Source: Myceligenerans indicum
Lineage (GTDB): Bacteria > Actinomycetota > Actinomycetes > Actinomycetales > Cellulomonadaceae
Length of the DNA: 64,000 bases
Direction: 5' to 3'
Assembly: GCF_016742955.1 (NCBI RefSeq)
Contig: NZ_JABBYC010000006.1
Location: forward strand, 1-64,000
The stretch's first letter is position 1; the number at the start of each line of letters is the position of its first letter. The notes beneath the pieces are model-generated. The model saw only the letters and a program-made list of their open reading frames with translations, did no database searches and was not told where the DNA came from. This document shows, one piece after another, positions 36,959 through 45,173 of the stretch. The position numbers and the translations under genes were made by a program.

Positions 36959-38628
36959 TGCTTGTCCAGGATGTCCTGGTAGAAGGCGCGCAGCTCGTCA
37001 CCGCCGGAGGACCGCCACGTCTCGACGGCCTCGTCGAGGTCCGCGAGGGTCTTGCGGCCACGCGCGATGTCCTTCTCCAGGTCGTCGAACGGGGCGTTCA
37101 ACGAGGCGAACCGCTGCGGCTCGGTGATCTGCGTACCGTAGAACAGCGGCTCGGTGACGTACTGGCTGGCGTCGGCCATCCAGGTGCAGTAGGCCTCGAC
37201 GAAGCCCGGGTACTGCACCTTGGTGTTCACCACGGGCGGGTCCACGAGGAAGATGTACGACTGCGCCACCTCGGTGGCGGCCGCCTCGGTGGGGACCGGC
37301 AGCCCGTCACCGTCCAGGGTGTAGTGCTCGCCCTCGACGCCGTAGTTGATGAGCTGGTACTCCGTGGTGCCGAACGGCGAGGCGAGGAAGTCGGCGGCGG
37401 CGAGCAGCTCCTCGATCTCGGCCTTGTTCTCGCGCTTCTTCAGGAACGAGAAGATGTTCGCCGGCGCGCCCTTCCACACCACCGGTGTGCCGCCGTCGTG
37501 CGCGATCGGGGCGAACGGCCGCGGGTCGAAGTCCGGGTTGCCAGGCAGGACCCGGCCCAGCGACTCGTGCCAGCCTCCGACTCCGTCGGTCGCGATCACG
37601 ATCTCGCCGGCCTCGAACAGCGGCTTGATCTCCTCGGCCTTGTCCGCCACGGCGTCCGGGTGCACGGCGCCGGACGCGTACAGCCGGGCCTGCCAGTCGA
37701 GCGCCGCCCGGTACTCCTCCGACTCCATCCGGCTGACCAGCGAGCCGTCGTCGGCGAGCTTCCAGTTGTTCTGGGGCGGCACCGCGAACATCATGTTGGC
37801 CGCCACCCACTGGTCGGCCGAGCCCCAGCGGTTCTTGTCCGGGTCGGTGAGCTCCTTGGCGAGCTCGATGAACTCCTCGGCGTCCCGGGGCTGCTCGGTG
37901 ACACCGAGCTCGGCGAAGATGTCGGCCCGGTGGAAGGTGGCGTTCTGGATCACCTCGCCGGGGAAGGGCAGGCCGTAGAGCTTGTCGTTGAAGACGCAGT
38001 AGCGCCAGGCGTCCGTGGGGAGGTTGGCGAGGTTCTTGTACCTCGTGATGTTGTCGCCGGAGAGGTAGGGCGTGAGGTCCTCGAAGAGCGCTTCCACGGC
38101 CTGGCCGAAGCGCGGGGGGACGTTCCACGTGGGGATGCAGACCCAGTCCGGCACGTCCTTCTCGGAGGCCAGCACGGCCGCGAGCTTGTCGCCGTAGGTG
38201 TTGCCGTCGGAGATCCGGAAGTCGATGGTGGCGCCCATCGCCGCGCCGACGGCCTCGAAGTACGGGTTGCCGTCGATCTTCGGGATCGCGCTCCACAGCG
38301 GCGTCATCGCCGTGTAGGTCCCTCCCGATGCCGGGGGCGCCTCGAAGGCGGTGACGAGCTCGTCCGGGATCGCCGCATAGCCCGCGGTGGAGCCGTTGAC
38401 CCCGGGGAAGTCCGGCGCGACGTACTCGATCGGGACGTAGGACGGCAGGACGTCCGAGCTGACCGTGCCGCCGCCCTCGACGGGACCGGCCGGGGCGGTC
38501 GAGGTGCACGCCGTGAGCAGGGAGGGGACGCCGACGGCGCCCGCTCCCAGCGCGACGAGGTTGAGGAAGGACCGGCGGTTCACGGGTCCGACGGCGGTCG
38601 ATGCGGCATCCAGGGCGTTCTGGGACAT
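36955..38628 (-). CDS. Sugar ABC substrate-binding lipoprotein with Tat-like signal
   Basis: A 557-residue LipO/LplA-like binding protein. The N-terminus has a twin-arginine motif (NRRSFLNLVALGAGA) followed by lipobox SLLTAC, so export by Tat as a lipoprotein is likely. It is larger than the other SBP and belongs to the group paired with LplB/YtcP permeases. ATG 38628 has GGAG 8 bases upstream; a GTG at 38637 overlaps that site. A good promoter and a LacI operator lie upstream. The ligand is unknown. Confidence 0.92.
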   Translation of the reverse strand: MSQNALDAASTAVGPVNRRSFLNLVALGAGAVGVPSLLTACTSTAPAGPVEGGGTVSSDVLPSYVPIEYVAPDFPGVNGSTAGYAAIPDELVTAFEAPPASGGTYTAMTPLWSAIPKIDGNPYFEAVGAAMGATIDFRISDGNTYGDKLAAVLASEKDVPDWVCIPTWNVPPRFGQAVEALFEDLTPYLSGDNITRYKNLANLPTDAWRYCVFNDKLYGLPFPGEVIQNATFHRADIFAELGVTEQPRDAEEFIELAKELTDPDKNRWGSADQWVAANMMFAVPPQNNWKLADDGSLVSRMESEEYRAALDWQARLYASGAVHPDAVADKAEEIKPLFEAGEIVIATDGVGGWHESLGRVLPGNPDFDPRPFAPIAHDGGTPVVWKGAPANIFSFLKKRENKAEIEELLAAADFLASPFGTTEYQLINYGVEGEHYTLDGDGLPVPTEAAATEVAQSYIFLVDPPVVNTKVQYPGFVEAYCTWMADASQYVTEPLFYGTQITEPQRFASLNAPFDDLEKDIARGRKTLADLDEAVETWRSSGGDELRAFYQDILDKQ

Positions 38629-38688
38629 GGACTTCACTCCTTCGTGAGCGACGCACTGCGCTGTGGCCGACGCCCGGCGACAGTAGCG

Positions 38689-38702
38689 GGTAACCGGTTC
38701 CC
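38689..38702. promoter_or_regulatory. AACCGGTT-centred palindrome
   Basis: GGTAACCGGTTCCC has a perfect 8-bp core and one mismatch further out. LacI-family sites with this centre are known in Actinobacteria, so a second regulator may act here. It lies between the LacI operator and the SBP start. Confidence 0.4.
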
Positions 38703-38711
38703 GTCACACTG

Positions 38712-38731
38712 TTGTCGAAGCGCTTCAACAA
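38712..38731. promoter_or_regulatory. LacI-type operator O3 (GAAGCGCTTC)
   Basis: TTGTCGAAGCGCTTCAACAA is a 20-bp palindrome with one mismatched pair. Its 10-bp core is identical to O2 near the LacI gene. It lies just downstream of the minus-strand promoter of the second ABC operon and upstream of the divergent GH3 gene. Confidence 0.75.
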
Positions 38732-38744
38732 GTCGTTATCGCCG

Positions 38745-38773
38745 AGAATAGGGGAGAAAGGTGGACATATCAA
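38745..38773 (-). promoter_or_regulatory. Promoter of the second ABC operon
   Basis: On the minus strand, -35 TTGATA (38768-38773), 17-bp spacer, -10 TATTCT (38745-38750). This is one of the best sigma-70-like promoters in the window. O3 follows 13 bases after the -10. Confidence 0.6.
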
Positions 38774-38796
38774 TCCTTGCGGGTATCCTCACCGTT

Positions 38797-38806
38797 GAAC
38801 CGATTC
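38797..38806. promoter_or_regulatory. Possible LacI-type half-conserved operator O4 (GAACCGATTC)
   Basis: TTGAACCGATTCGA in the GH3 leader, 22 bp before the start codon. It keeps the GAA-N4-TTC frame of the other sites. Confidence 0.4.
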
Positions 38807-38827
38807 GAGCGGAAGGAGCACGACGTC

Positions 38828-41497
38828 GTGCCTGCCTCGCCCCTGTTCCGTGACCCGCGGTCCGCCCTTCCCGACCGCGCCCGTGACCTGCTGGCGCGCC
38901 TCACGCCCGAGGAACGCCTCGCCCTGCTGCACCAGCACCAGCCGCCCGTCGACCGGCTGGGAATCGCCGCCTTCCACACCGGGAACGAGGCGCTGCACGG
39001 CCTCGCGTGGCTCGGCGCCGCCACCGTGTTCCCCCAGCCCGTGGGAATGGGCGCCACCTGGGACGCCGACCTGCTGCGCCGGATCGGCGACGCGGTGTCG
39101 ACCGAGGTCCGGGCGAGGCACGCCCAGGACGCCGGAGTGAGCCTCAACGTGTGGGCCCCCGTGGTGAATCCGCTGCGGCATCCCGCCTGGGGACGCGGTG
39201 AAGAGGGGTACAGCGAGGAACCATGGCTGGTCGCGTCCCTCGCGACCTCCTACTGCCAGGGCCTGAAGGGCGACGACGCGCGGGTCTGGAAGACCGTCCC
39301 CACGCTCAAGCACTTCCTCGGCTACGGGAACGAGACCGACCGCGCGGCGACGTCGTCCAACCTGGACCCGCGCAGCCTGCACGAGTACGAGCTGCCCTGC
39401 TACCTCGGACCGGTCCGGGCCGGAGCGGCCGGAGCGGTGATGCCGTCCTACAACCGGGTGAACGGGGTGCCCGCGCATATCGCCGGGGACCTGATCGCAC
39501 GGCTGCGGGAGGCGGCGCCGGGCTCCCTGGCCGTCGTGTCCGACGCCGGCGCCCCCAGCTTTCTCGTCACCGTGCAGCGCGCGTTCCCGGACCACGCCGC
39601 CGGGCACGCCGCCATGGTGCGGGCCGGTGTGGACTCGTTCACGGACCACGACCAGGACGCCTCCGTGACCCTGGAACGGCTGCGCGAGGCGCTGGGGGCG
39701 GGGCTGATGACCTGGGACGACGTGGACGTCGCAGCCCTGCGGCTGATCGAGCTGCGGATCCGGACGGGAGAACTGGACTCCCCGGAACTCGCGGGCGCCG
39801 ACCCGTACCGGACCATCGGCCCCGAGGCGATCGACCTGCCGGAGCATCGGCTCCTGGCGCGCGAGGCGGCGGCACGGTGCGTCGTGCTGCTGCGCAACGA
39901 CGGGCTGCTGCCGCTGAGCACGCCCCGGGGAGGGTCGCTCCCCCGGCCACCGCGGGACGCCGTCACCCGGGACGCCGTCACCCGGGAGACTGCCACGAGG
40001 GGCACTGCCACGGAGGACGCCGCCACGGAGGGCGATGCCACGGCGGGCGATGCCGGTGGTCCCGGAACGCCCGCGCGGATCGCCGTCGTCGGCCCCCACG
40101 CCGACCAGGTGCTCACGGACTGGTACTCGGGCACGCCGCCCTACACGGTCACCCTCGCGGACGCGGTCCGGGAACGGTGGGCGGAGGTGCAGGTCGACGT
40201 GGTCACGGGTGCCGACCGTGTGGCGCTCCGGGCGCTCGATCCGGACGTGCTGGTGTCCGTGGAGGCCGACGGGACCGTGACGGCCTGCGCCACCGAGGCG
40301 ACCTTCGACACGTGGTTCGACGTGACCGACTGGAGCGAGGGCCTGCTCACGCTGCGATCGGTGGCCTCGGGCAGGCTGCTGACCGGGGCCGACTGGATCG
40401 TGACCGCCGATGCGGACCGCGTGGGCGGCTGGGTGGTGCAGGAGTCGTTCCGGCGGCTCGACGTCAGCGGCGCGTGGGCGCTGCAGCACGTCGGCAGCGG
40501 GCGCTGGCTACGGGTGCAGCGCGGCATGGGCGCACTGGTGGCCGATGCGACACGCCCCGAGGACGCCACACGGTTCGCGTGGGAGACGCTGTACACGGGA
40601 GCCGACGACGTGGCCCGCGCCGCGAACGGGGCCGATGCCGTGCTGGTCGCCGTGGGCAACGACCCGCACCTGCTGGGACGTGAGACCGAGGACCGCCCCT
40701 CGCTGCCGCTCCCGGAACCGATGCGCAGGCTGTGGCGCGCCGCCCGCGACACCAACCCGGCGTCGGTGCTGGTGGTGATCTCCTCCTACCCCTACGTGCT
40801 GGACGGGTCGTACGACGACGCCCGGGCCGTGGTGTGGACCTGCCACGCCGGGCAGGAACTGGGACACGGGCTGGTGGACGTGCTGTCCGGGGACAGCGAA
40901 CCGTACGGGCGGCTCGCACAGACCTGGCCCGCGACCAGCGAGCAGGCGGGCGACCTGTTCGACTACGACGTGCGGGCCCAGGGGCAGACCTACCGCTGGT
41001 TGGAGGGAGAGCCCGCGTTCTGGTTCGGGCACGGCCTGGGGTACGCGAACGTCGCGTACACGGGGTTCCGGGTGTCCCCCGCCCAGGGTTCCCCGTCCGG
41101 CGCAGCAGCGGGCGGCGGGCCCGCGCCCGAGCCGCGAGCAGCCCGGGACGGCGACGGCCCGCGCGTCGAGGAGCACACGGCGACGGTCACCGTCCGCAAC
41201 GACTCGGACCGGCCGGCCGAGGAACTGGTCCAGGTCTACTCGCGGGGCCTGTCCGGGGCACCGGTCGAGACACCCCGGCGGCTGCTGCTGGGCCACGCGC
41301 GGGCACGCCTGCTACCGGGCGAGACGCGCGGCGTCGTGGTGCCACTGCACGTGGACCGCCTCGCGGTCTGGGACGAGACGGCCGGTCGGCTGCGGGTCCA
41401 GGCCGGCGACTACACTCTGGCGGCCGGACCCTCCGCGGGGACACCGAGCCTGCTGACCTCCCTCACCGTCCACGAGGAGGCAACGGCCCCGTCCTGA
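38828..41497 (+). CDS. GH3 beta-glycosidase with inserted beta-trefoil-like domain
   Basis: An 889-residue cytoplasmic enzyme. The N-terminal barrel carries KHFLGYGNETDRAATSSNLDPR and the nucleophile D239 in VVSDAGAPS. The alpha/beta sandwich domain (VVLLRNDGLLPLS... VVWTCHAGQELGHGLVDVLSG) and a fibronectin III-like C-terminus follow. At about 473-594 the sandwich domain is interrupted by roughly 120 residues resembling a fascin/beta-trefoil unit (LRSVASGRLLTGADWIV...WALQHVGSGRWLRVQRG). A repeat-encoded linker lies at 376-410. GTG 38828 has GGAAGGAG 9 bases upstream. It is probably a beta-glucosidase or beta-xylosidase acting on imported oligosaccharides; exact specificity is uncertain. Confidence 0.9.
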   Translation: MPASPLFRDPRSALPDRARDLLARLTPEERLALLHQHQPPVDRLGIAAFHTGNEALHGLAWLGAATVFPQPVGMGATWDADLLRRIGDAVSTEVRARHAQDAGVSLNVWAPVVNPLRHPAWGRGEEGYSEEPWLVASLATSYCQGLKGDDARVWKTVPTLKHFLGYGNETDRAATSSNLDPRSLHEYELPCYLGPVRAGAAGAVMPSYNRVNGVPAHIAGDLIARLREAAPGSLAVVSDAGAPSFLVTVQRAFPDHAAGHAAMVRAGVDSFTDHDQDASVTLERLREALGAGLMTWDDVDVAALRLIELRIRTGELDSPELAGADPYRTIGPEAIDLPEHRLLAREAAARCVVLLRNDGLLPLSTPRGGSLPRPPRDAVTRDAVTRETATRGTATEDAATEGDATAGDAGGPGTPARIAVVGPHADQVLTDWYSGTPPYTVTLADAVRERWAEVQVDVVTGADRVALRALDPDVLVSVEADGTVTACATEATFDTWFDVTDWSEGLLTLRSVASGRLLTGADWIVTADADRVGGWVVQESFRRLDVSGAWALQHVGSGRWLRVQRGMGALVADATRPEDATRFAWETLYTGADDVARAANGADAVLVAVGNDPHLLGRETEDRPSLPLPEPMRRLWRAARDTNPASVLVVISSYPYVLDGSYDDARAVVWTCHAGQELGHGLVDVLSGDSEPYGRLAQTWPATSEQAGDLFDYDVRAQGQTYRWLEGEPAFWFGHGLGYANVAYTGFRVSPAQGSPSGAAAGGGPAPEPRAARDGDGPRVEEHTATVTVRNDSDRPAEELVQVYSRGLSGAPVETPRRLLLGHARARLLPGETRGVVVPLHVDRLAVWDETAGRLRVQAGDYTLAAGPSAGTPSLLTSLTVHEEATAPS
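39953..40057 (+). repeat. 15-bp degenerate tandem repeat, 7 units, inside the GH3 gene
   Basis: Units start at 39953 and every 15 bp after. The first two are exact CGGGACGCCGTCACC; later ones drift (CGGGAGACTGCCACG, GAGGGCGATGCCACG). They encode a Thr/Ala/Asp/Glu linker of 5-residue units between the barrel and sandwich domains. Copy changes would keep the frame. Confidence 0.85.
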
Positions 41498-41498
41498 C

Positions 41499-41531
41499 GC
41501 CCGGTGGCGGCCCCGATCCCGCTCACCGGGC
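41499..41531. terminator. Bidirectional terminator between GH3 and DUF402 genes
   Basis: GCCCGGTG (41499-41506) and CACCGGGC (41524-41531), perfect 8-bp arms with a 17-base loop. It overlaps the last codons of the convergent DUF402 gene. Confidence 0.5.
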
Positions 41532-42140
41532 CTCGAACGGGACCGTCGCCCAGTTGGCGGGGAGGTCCGGCGCGGTCCAGGACGCGTCCGGGGTCCAGTC
41601 CGCCCAGGCCTTGTCCCACCAGTGGTCTCGGGCGTCCAGCAGAGCCGCGATCCGGGCGCCCTCGGCCCGGATCTGCTCCATGCGGCCGGGATAGCGGGCC
41701 GGTCCCGTCGTCTCGAAGTCCTCGACGTCCTTGAACTCGTAGGTCTCGGCGTCGGCGGCCCACCACACGTCCAACTCGTGGTCGAGGGTGTCGAAGCCGA
41801 TCGGGGTGCGTCGCGGGGCGTCCTCCAGGTTGAAGTACCAGCCCTGGAACTCGCGCTCGGCGCCCTCCCAGAAGAGGAAGAGCGAGTGCTCGACACCGGC
41901 CCAATGCAGTTCCAGCCTCCCGTGCCCCCACCAGTACGTGCTGCCCGCCAGCTTCCACGGGTGCTCGCCGACCGGGAACGTCCCCGACTCCGGATAGCCG
42001 AAGCGCGCTCCACCAGGCGTGTAGGTCACCAGCAGGTCGCCGTCGTCGTGCACACAGATCTGCGGGATCGCGATCCACGGCTCGCCGCGCATGATCTCGC
42101 GGCGCACCACCGTGCTGCCCGGCTCGAAACGTTTCGTCAT
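41523..42140 (-). CDS. DUF402 family protein (FomD-like)
   Basis: A 205-residue protein with the DUF402 pattern: HGRLELHWAGVEHSLFLFWEG, then WYFNLEDAPRRTPIGFDTLDHELDVWWAADAETYEFKDVEDFE. The conserved acidic residues in the last stretch bind a metal in characterised relatives (nucleotide pyrophosphatases and the fosfomycin-pathway hydrolase FomD). A nucleotide-diphosphate or CMP-conjugate hydrolase role is therefore plausible, but the substrate is unknown. There is no strong ribosome site; ATG 42140 fits the family N-terminus. A 19-bp tandem repeat lies upstream. Confidence 0.8.
   Translation of the reverse strand: MTKRFEPGSTVVRREIMRGEPWIAIPQICVHDDGDLLVTYTPGGARFGYPESGTFPVGEHPWKLAGSTYWWGHGRLELHWAGVEHSLFLFWEGAEREFQGWYFNLEDAPRRTPIGFDTLDHELDVWWAADAETYEFKDVEDFETTGPARYPGRMEQIRAEGARIAALLDARDHWWDKAWADWTPDASWTAPDLPANWATVPFEAR
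42125..42136. promoter_or_regulatory. Palindrome CGAAACGTTTCG at the DUF402 start
   Basis: A perfect 12-bp palindrome of the GAA-N4-TTC class, covering codons 3-6 of the DUF402 gene. It resembles LacI-family sites, but it is coding sequence (KRFE), so chance or codon constraint is possible. Confidence 0.25.
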
Positions 42141-42184
42141 GGCCCGCACGCTAACAGGGCGATGTTGCCGGGTGCCGACCGCCC

Positions 42185-42298
42185 GAGCGATGCCGGTGCG
42201 CCCGAGCGATGCCGGTGCGCCCGAGCGATGCCGGTGCGCGGGAGCCATGCCGGTGCGCGGGAGCGATGCCGGTGCGCGGGAGCGACACCGGCGGAACG
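42185..42298 (+). repeat. 19-bp tandem repeat, 6 units
   Basis: Units start at 42185, 42204, 42223, 42242, 42261 and 42280. The first two are exact copies of GAGCGATGCCGGTGCGCCC, the next three end in GCGCGG, and the sixth is degraded. The array fills most of the space between nagA and the DUF402 gene, on the path of any shared transcript. Confidence 0.92.
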
Positions 42299-42309
42299 TG
42301 GGCGGGACA

Positions 42310-43560
42310 TCACCTGGGGACGTCGACGCCCCCGCGCAGGACCCTCCGAGGCCGCAGCTGTTCGTCCGCCACGACGACGTCGGCGCGCAGCCCCCGGGCG
42401 AGAGCACCCAGCTCGCGGTTCAGCCCGAGCACCCGAGCCGGCACGGCGGACGCGGAACGGACCGCGTCCGGGAGAGGGACGCCCGCCGCGACGGTGTGGC
42501 GCAGGACATCGATCAGATGGGCCGTGCCTCCGGCGATCGGACCCCCGTCAGGAGCATCGGGGTCGGCGATCCGAGCCACCCCGTCCCGCACGCTCACCGG
42601 CATCGGGCCCAGGTCGTAGGAGCCGTCCGCCATGCCGGCGGCGGCCATCGCGTCCGTGACCAGGGCCACCTGGTCCGCGCCGACCGTCCCGAACACGGTG
42701 CGCACCGTGGCGGGGTCGAGGTGGACACCGTCGCCGATGAGCTCGACGACGAGATCGCCACGCGCCGCGGCGGCGAAGCAGGCCGCCACCGGCCCCGGGG
42801 CGCGGTGGTGGAGCGGCCGCATGCCGTTGAACAGGTGGGTGGCGGTCATCTCGCGGTGGCCGACGGTCCCGGCCACGTTCGCGGCCAGCCGCAGGCCGGC
42901 GGTGACCTGGGAGATCAGCGCCTCGGCCGCCTCGGTCGTGCCGTCCGTGTGCCCGAGCGACGGGATGACGCCCGCCTCGATGAGCGCTGTCGCCGCGCCA
43001 CCCGGACCCGCGACACCCGGGACCTCCGGGGCCACCGTCATCGTCGCCAGGTGGCCGCGTGCGGCCTTGGCGAGCTCGTGGACGAGTTGCGCGTCGCCGT
43101 CCCGCAGGTGGGCAGGGTTGTGAGCCCCACGCCGCTCGTACGACAGGAAGGGCCCCTCGGCATGGATTCCCGCGATCTCGCCCGCGTCGGCAAGGTCCGC
43201 GAGCATCTCCATCCGGGCGCGCAGGGTCTCCGGGTCCGCGGTGACGAGGGAGGCGAGCATCGTCGTCGTCCCGTGCCGCCTGTGCTCGAGGACGCCACGG
43301 AGCGCCTCGCCGGCGCTGGTCGCGTCGGGGAAACCGACGCCTCCCCCACCATGGTTGTGGATGTCCACCAGGCCCGGGAGCACGTAGTCGTACGACGACG
43401 GCGCCTGGCCGAGCTGCGCCTCCAGACCGGCGTCACGGGCCTGGGCGGCCGAGCCGACGAAGGCCAGGCGATCTCCCCGCGCCATCACGACACCGTCGTC
43501 GATCATCGCCTCGGGCAGGACCACTCGTCCGCGCAGGACGACCATGGAGTTCTCCGGCAT
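42310..43560 (-). CDS. nagA: N-acetylglucosamine-6-phosphate deacetylase
   Basis: A 416-residue amidohydrolase that converts GlcNAc-6-P to GlcN-6-P in amino-sugar or wall recycling. Metal-binding and catalytic motifs are in order: LPGLVDIHNHGGGG, IHAEGPFLS, SLGHTDG, ATHLFNGM and the catalytic Asp in LVTDAMAAAG. No nagB or PTS gene is adjacent. ATG 43560 is taken as the start. The family assignment is firm; exact substrate preference among 6-phospho amino sugars is inferred. Confidence 0.93.
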   Translation of the reverse strand: MPENSMVVLRGRVVLPEAMIDDGVVMARGDRLAFVGSAAQARDAGLEAQLGQAPSSYDYVLPGLVDIHNHGGGGVGFPDATSAGEALRGVLEHRRHGTTTMLASLVTADPETLRARMEMLADLADAGEIAGIHAEGPFLSYERRGAHNPAHLRDGDAQLVHELAKAARGHLATMTVAPEVPGVAGPGGAATALIEAGVIPSLGHTDGTTEAAEALISQVTAGLRLAANVAGTVGHREMTATHLFNGMRPLHHRAPGPVAACFAAAARGDLVVELIGDGVHLDPATVRTVFGTVGADQVALVTDAMAAAGMADGSYDLGPMPVSVRDGVARIADPDAPDGGPIAGGTAHLIDVLRHTVAAGVPLPDAVRSASAVPARVLGLNRELGALARGLRADVVVADEQLRPRRVLRGGVDVPR

Positions 43561-43648
43561 GGCCCCATCCTGCCCCAGTTCGGGGCATGGCCCGCAAGTT
43601 TGCGCACACGCTGCGCCCGGACCCTGCGGTCCCTTGCGCTCGGACCGC

Positions 43649-44344
43649 TCAGAACAGCCGTGAGGTCGGGTCGTCGGCGCCGCGCATGGCGTCGTAGTCC
43701 AACGTCAGGCAGTCCATGCCGCGGTCGTTCGCCAGTACCCGTGCCTGAGGCTTGATCTCCTGGGCGGCGAAGACACCGCGGACCGGGGCGAGCAGCGGGT
43801 CGCGGTTCAGCAGTTCCAGGTATCGGGTGAGCTGCTCGACGCCGTCGATCTCACCGCGCCGCTTGATCTCGACGGCCACCGTGGCACCCTCCGGGTCCCG
43901 GGCCAGGATGTCGACCGGACCGATCGCCGTCATGTACTCCCGCCGGATCAGCGTGCTTCCCTCACCGAGCAGACCGATCTGGTCGGCGAGCAGTTCCTGC
44001 AGGTGGGCCTCGACGCCGTCCTTGACCAGGCCGGGATCCACGCCGAGCTCGTGCGCCGAGTCGTGGTGCACGGCGTGAAGGTCGATCTCGAGACGGTCGT
44101 CGGACTTCTTGTGCTGCACGGTCCAGACGCGGGCCACGCCGCGCTCCGCCGCCGCCTCGCCCGGGTCCGCCTCCGTCATCGTGCACGGTGGGCTCATCCA
44201 GTTCAGCGGCTTGTAGGAGCCGCCGTCGGAGTGCAGCAGCACACTCCCGTCGGCCTTCACGACGATCAGCCGTGTCGCGAGCGGCAGGTGAGCGGTGAGC
44301 CGCCCCGTGTACCGGGCGGAACAGTCGGCGACGACGAGACGCAA
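43649..44344 (-). CDS. nucS: Mismatch-specific endonuclease NucS (EndoMS)
   Basis: A 231-residue nuclease of the non-canonical mismatch repair pathway used by Actinobacteria that lack MutS/MutL; it cuts both strands at mismatches with help from the DNA clamp. The N-terminal domain starts [15 protein letters not shown] and includes LNWMSPPC. The C-terminal RecB-like nuclease has GPVDILARD and VAVEIKRRG (D, E and K of the catalytic core). The start is TTG at 44344, with a good GAGGAG site 5 bases upstream and the normal family N-terminus. The location near atpC and DUF2550 is common in Actinobacteria. Confidence 0.95.
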   Translation of the reverse strand: MRLVVADCSARYTGRLTAHLPLATRLIVVKADGSVLLHSDGGSYKPLNWMSPPCTMTEADPGEAAAERGVARVWTVQHKKSDDRLEIDLHAVHHDSAHELGVDPGLVKDGVEAHLQELLADQIGLLGEGSTLIRREYMTAIGPVDILARDPEGATVAVEIKRRGEIDGVEQLTRYLELLNRDPLLAPVRGVFAAQEIKPQARVLANDRGMDCLTLDYDAMRGADDPTSRLF

Positions 44345-44471
44345 GGATTCTCCTCAGCAGGTGGGAACCGGAGATGGCGGCCAGGATCCACGACCCGGCC
44401 GCATGGTGCGAGAACGCCGAGGCAGCAGACTCCACGGGGAAGCTACTACCTCGGCGAACACAGGGCCAGCG

Positions 44472-44882
44472 CTACAGAACCAGGTCGCGGCGGCCCGGCG
44501 GGGCGGCTTCGAGCCACGAGGCGAGCCCGAAGTAGTCGCCCGCGGCCAGGTCCAGCTCGAAGTCCAGACCCTCGTACCGGCACCGGACGAGATAGTGCCC
44601 GGGGCCGTCGTCGTCGAACGGCTCACGGCCGACCAGTTCGAGCTGTTCGCGATACCACGTGCGCGCCGGCCGAGGAGAGAGGGACCAGCAGCGCCACCAC
44701 TCGATCCGGCCAACGGCATACTGCGCGATCCCGGCGGTCCAGGCATCCTGCCCGGACGCGCGGGCGTTGCAGGAGAAGGACCCGACCCGGCGGGAGAGGG
44801 TCCGCAGGCGGGACGCACCCAGGCCGAGGACCAGTGCGATCGTGACGACGATCGCCAGCGCGATCCATACGACGCCCGGCAC
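44472..44882 (-). CDS. DUF2550 membrane protein
   Basis: A 136-residue protein with one N-terminal membrane helix (VVWIALAIVVTIALVLGLGA) and a small soluble domain: SFSCNARASG...WTAGIAQYAVGRIEWWRCWSL. This is the DUF2550 family, which is actinobacterial and typically sits next to atpC. GTG 44882 has GGGAGG upstream and lies 10 bp after the atpC stop, so it is part of the atp transcript. Function unknown. Confidence 0.9.
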   Translation of the reverse strand: MPGVVWIALAIVVTIALVLGLGASRLRTLSRRVGSFSCNARASGQDAWTAGIAQYAVGRIEWWRCWSLSPRPARTWYREQLELVGREPFDDDGPGHYLVRCRYEGLDFELDLAAGDYFGLASWLEAAPPGRRDLVL

Positions 44883-44892
44883 CGCCCCTCCC

Positions 44893-45153
44893 TCAGACCT
44901 GCTCGATCTCGTCGACGACGATCGTGACCAGGTTCTCGTCCATGGAGACGAACCCGCCGTCGACCTTCGCCTCCAGGGCCACGCCGTCGTCCGTGCGTAC
45001 GGTGACCGTACCGGGCCGCAGCACAGCAAGCAGCGGCTCGTGGTTCGCCAGGATACCGATCTCGCCCTCGACCGACGGCGCGACGACCGCCCTGGCACTG
45101 CCGGACCAGACCTTGCGGTCCGCCGCCACGAGGTCCACGCTCAGCTCAGCCAT
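44893..45153 (-). CDS. atpC: ATP synthase epsilon subunit, short form
   Basis: The epsilon subunit of F1, which couples the central stalk to the c ring. Only 86 residues are present: the N-terminal beta-sandwich (LSVDLVAADRKVWSG...GEIGILANHEPLLAVLRPG...VDGGFVSMDENLVTIVVDE). The C-terminal helical hairpin of longer epsilon subunits (about 120-140 residues) is absent, not frameshifted; the downstream frame is simply non-coding before the next gene. This would remove epsilon-type inhibition of ATP hydrolysis. A strong hairpin precedes its ribosome site. Confidence 0.95.
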   Translation of the reverse strand: MAELSVDLVAADRKVWSGSARAVVAPSVEGEIGILANHEPLLAVLRPGTVTVRTDDGVALEAKVDGGFVSMDENLVTIVVDEIEQV

Positions 45154-45173
45154 TCAGGGCCTCCCTCTCGATA

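Noticed and set aside
42091..43755. Long plus-strand frame opposite nagA running through the 19-bp array
   Set aside because: Antisense to nagA; repeats of MPVRGSDAG arise from the tandem array.
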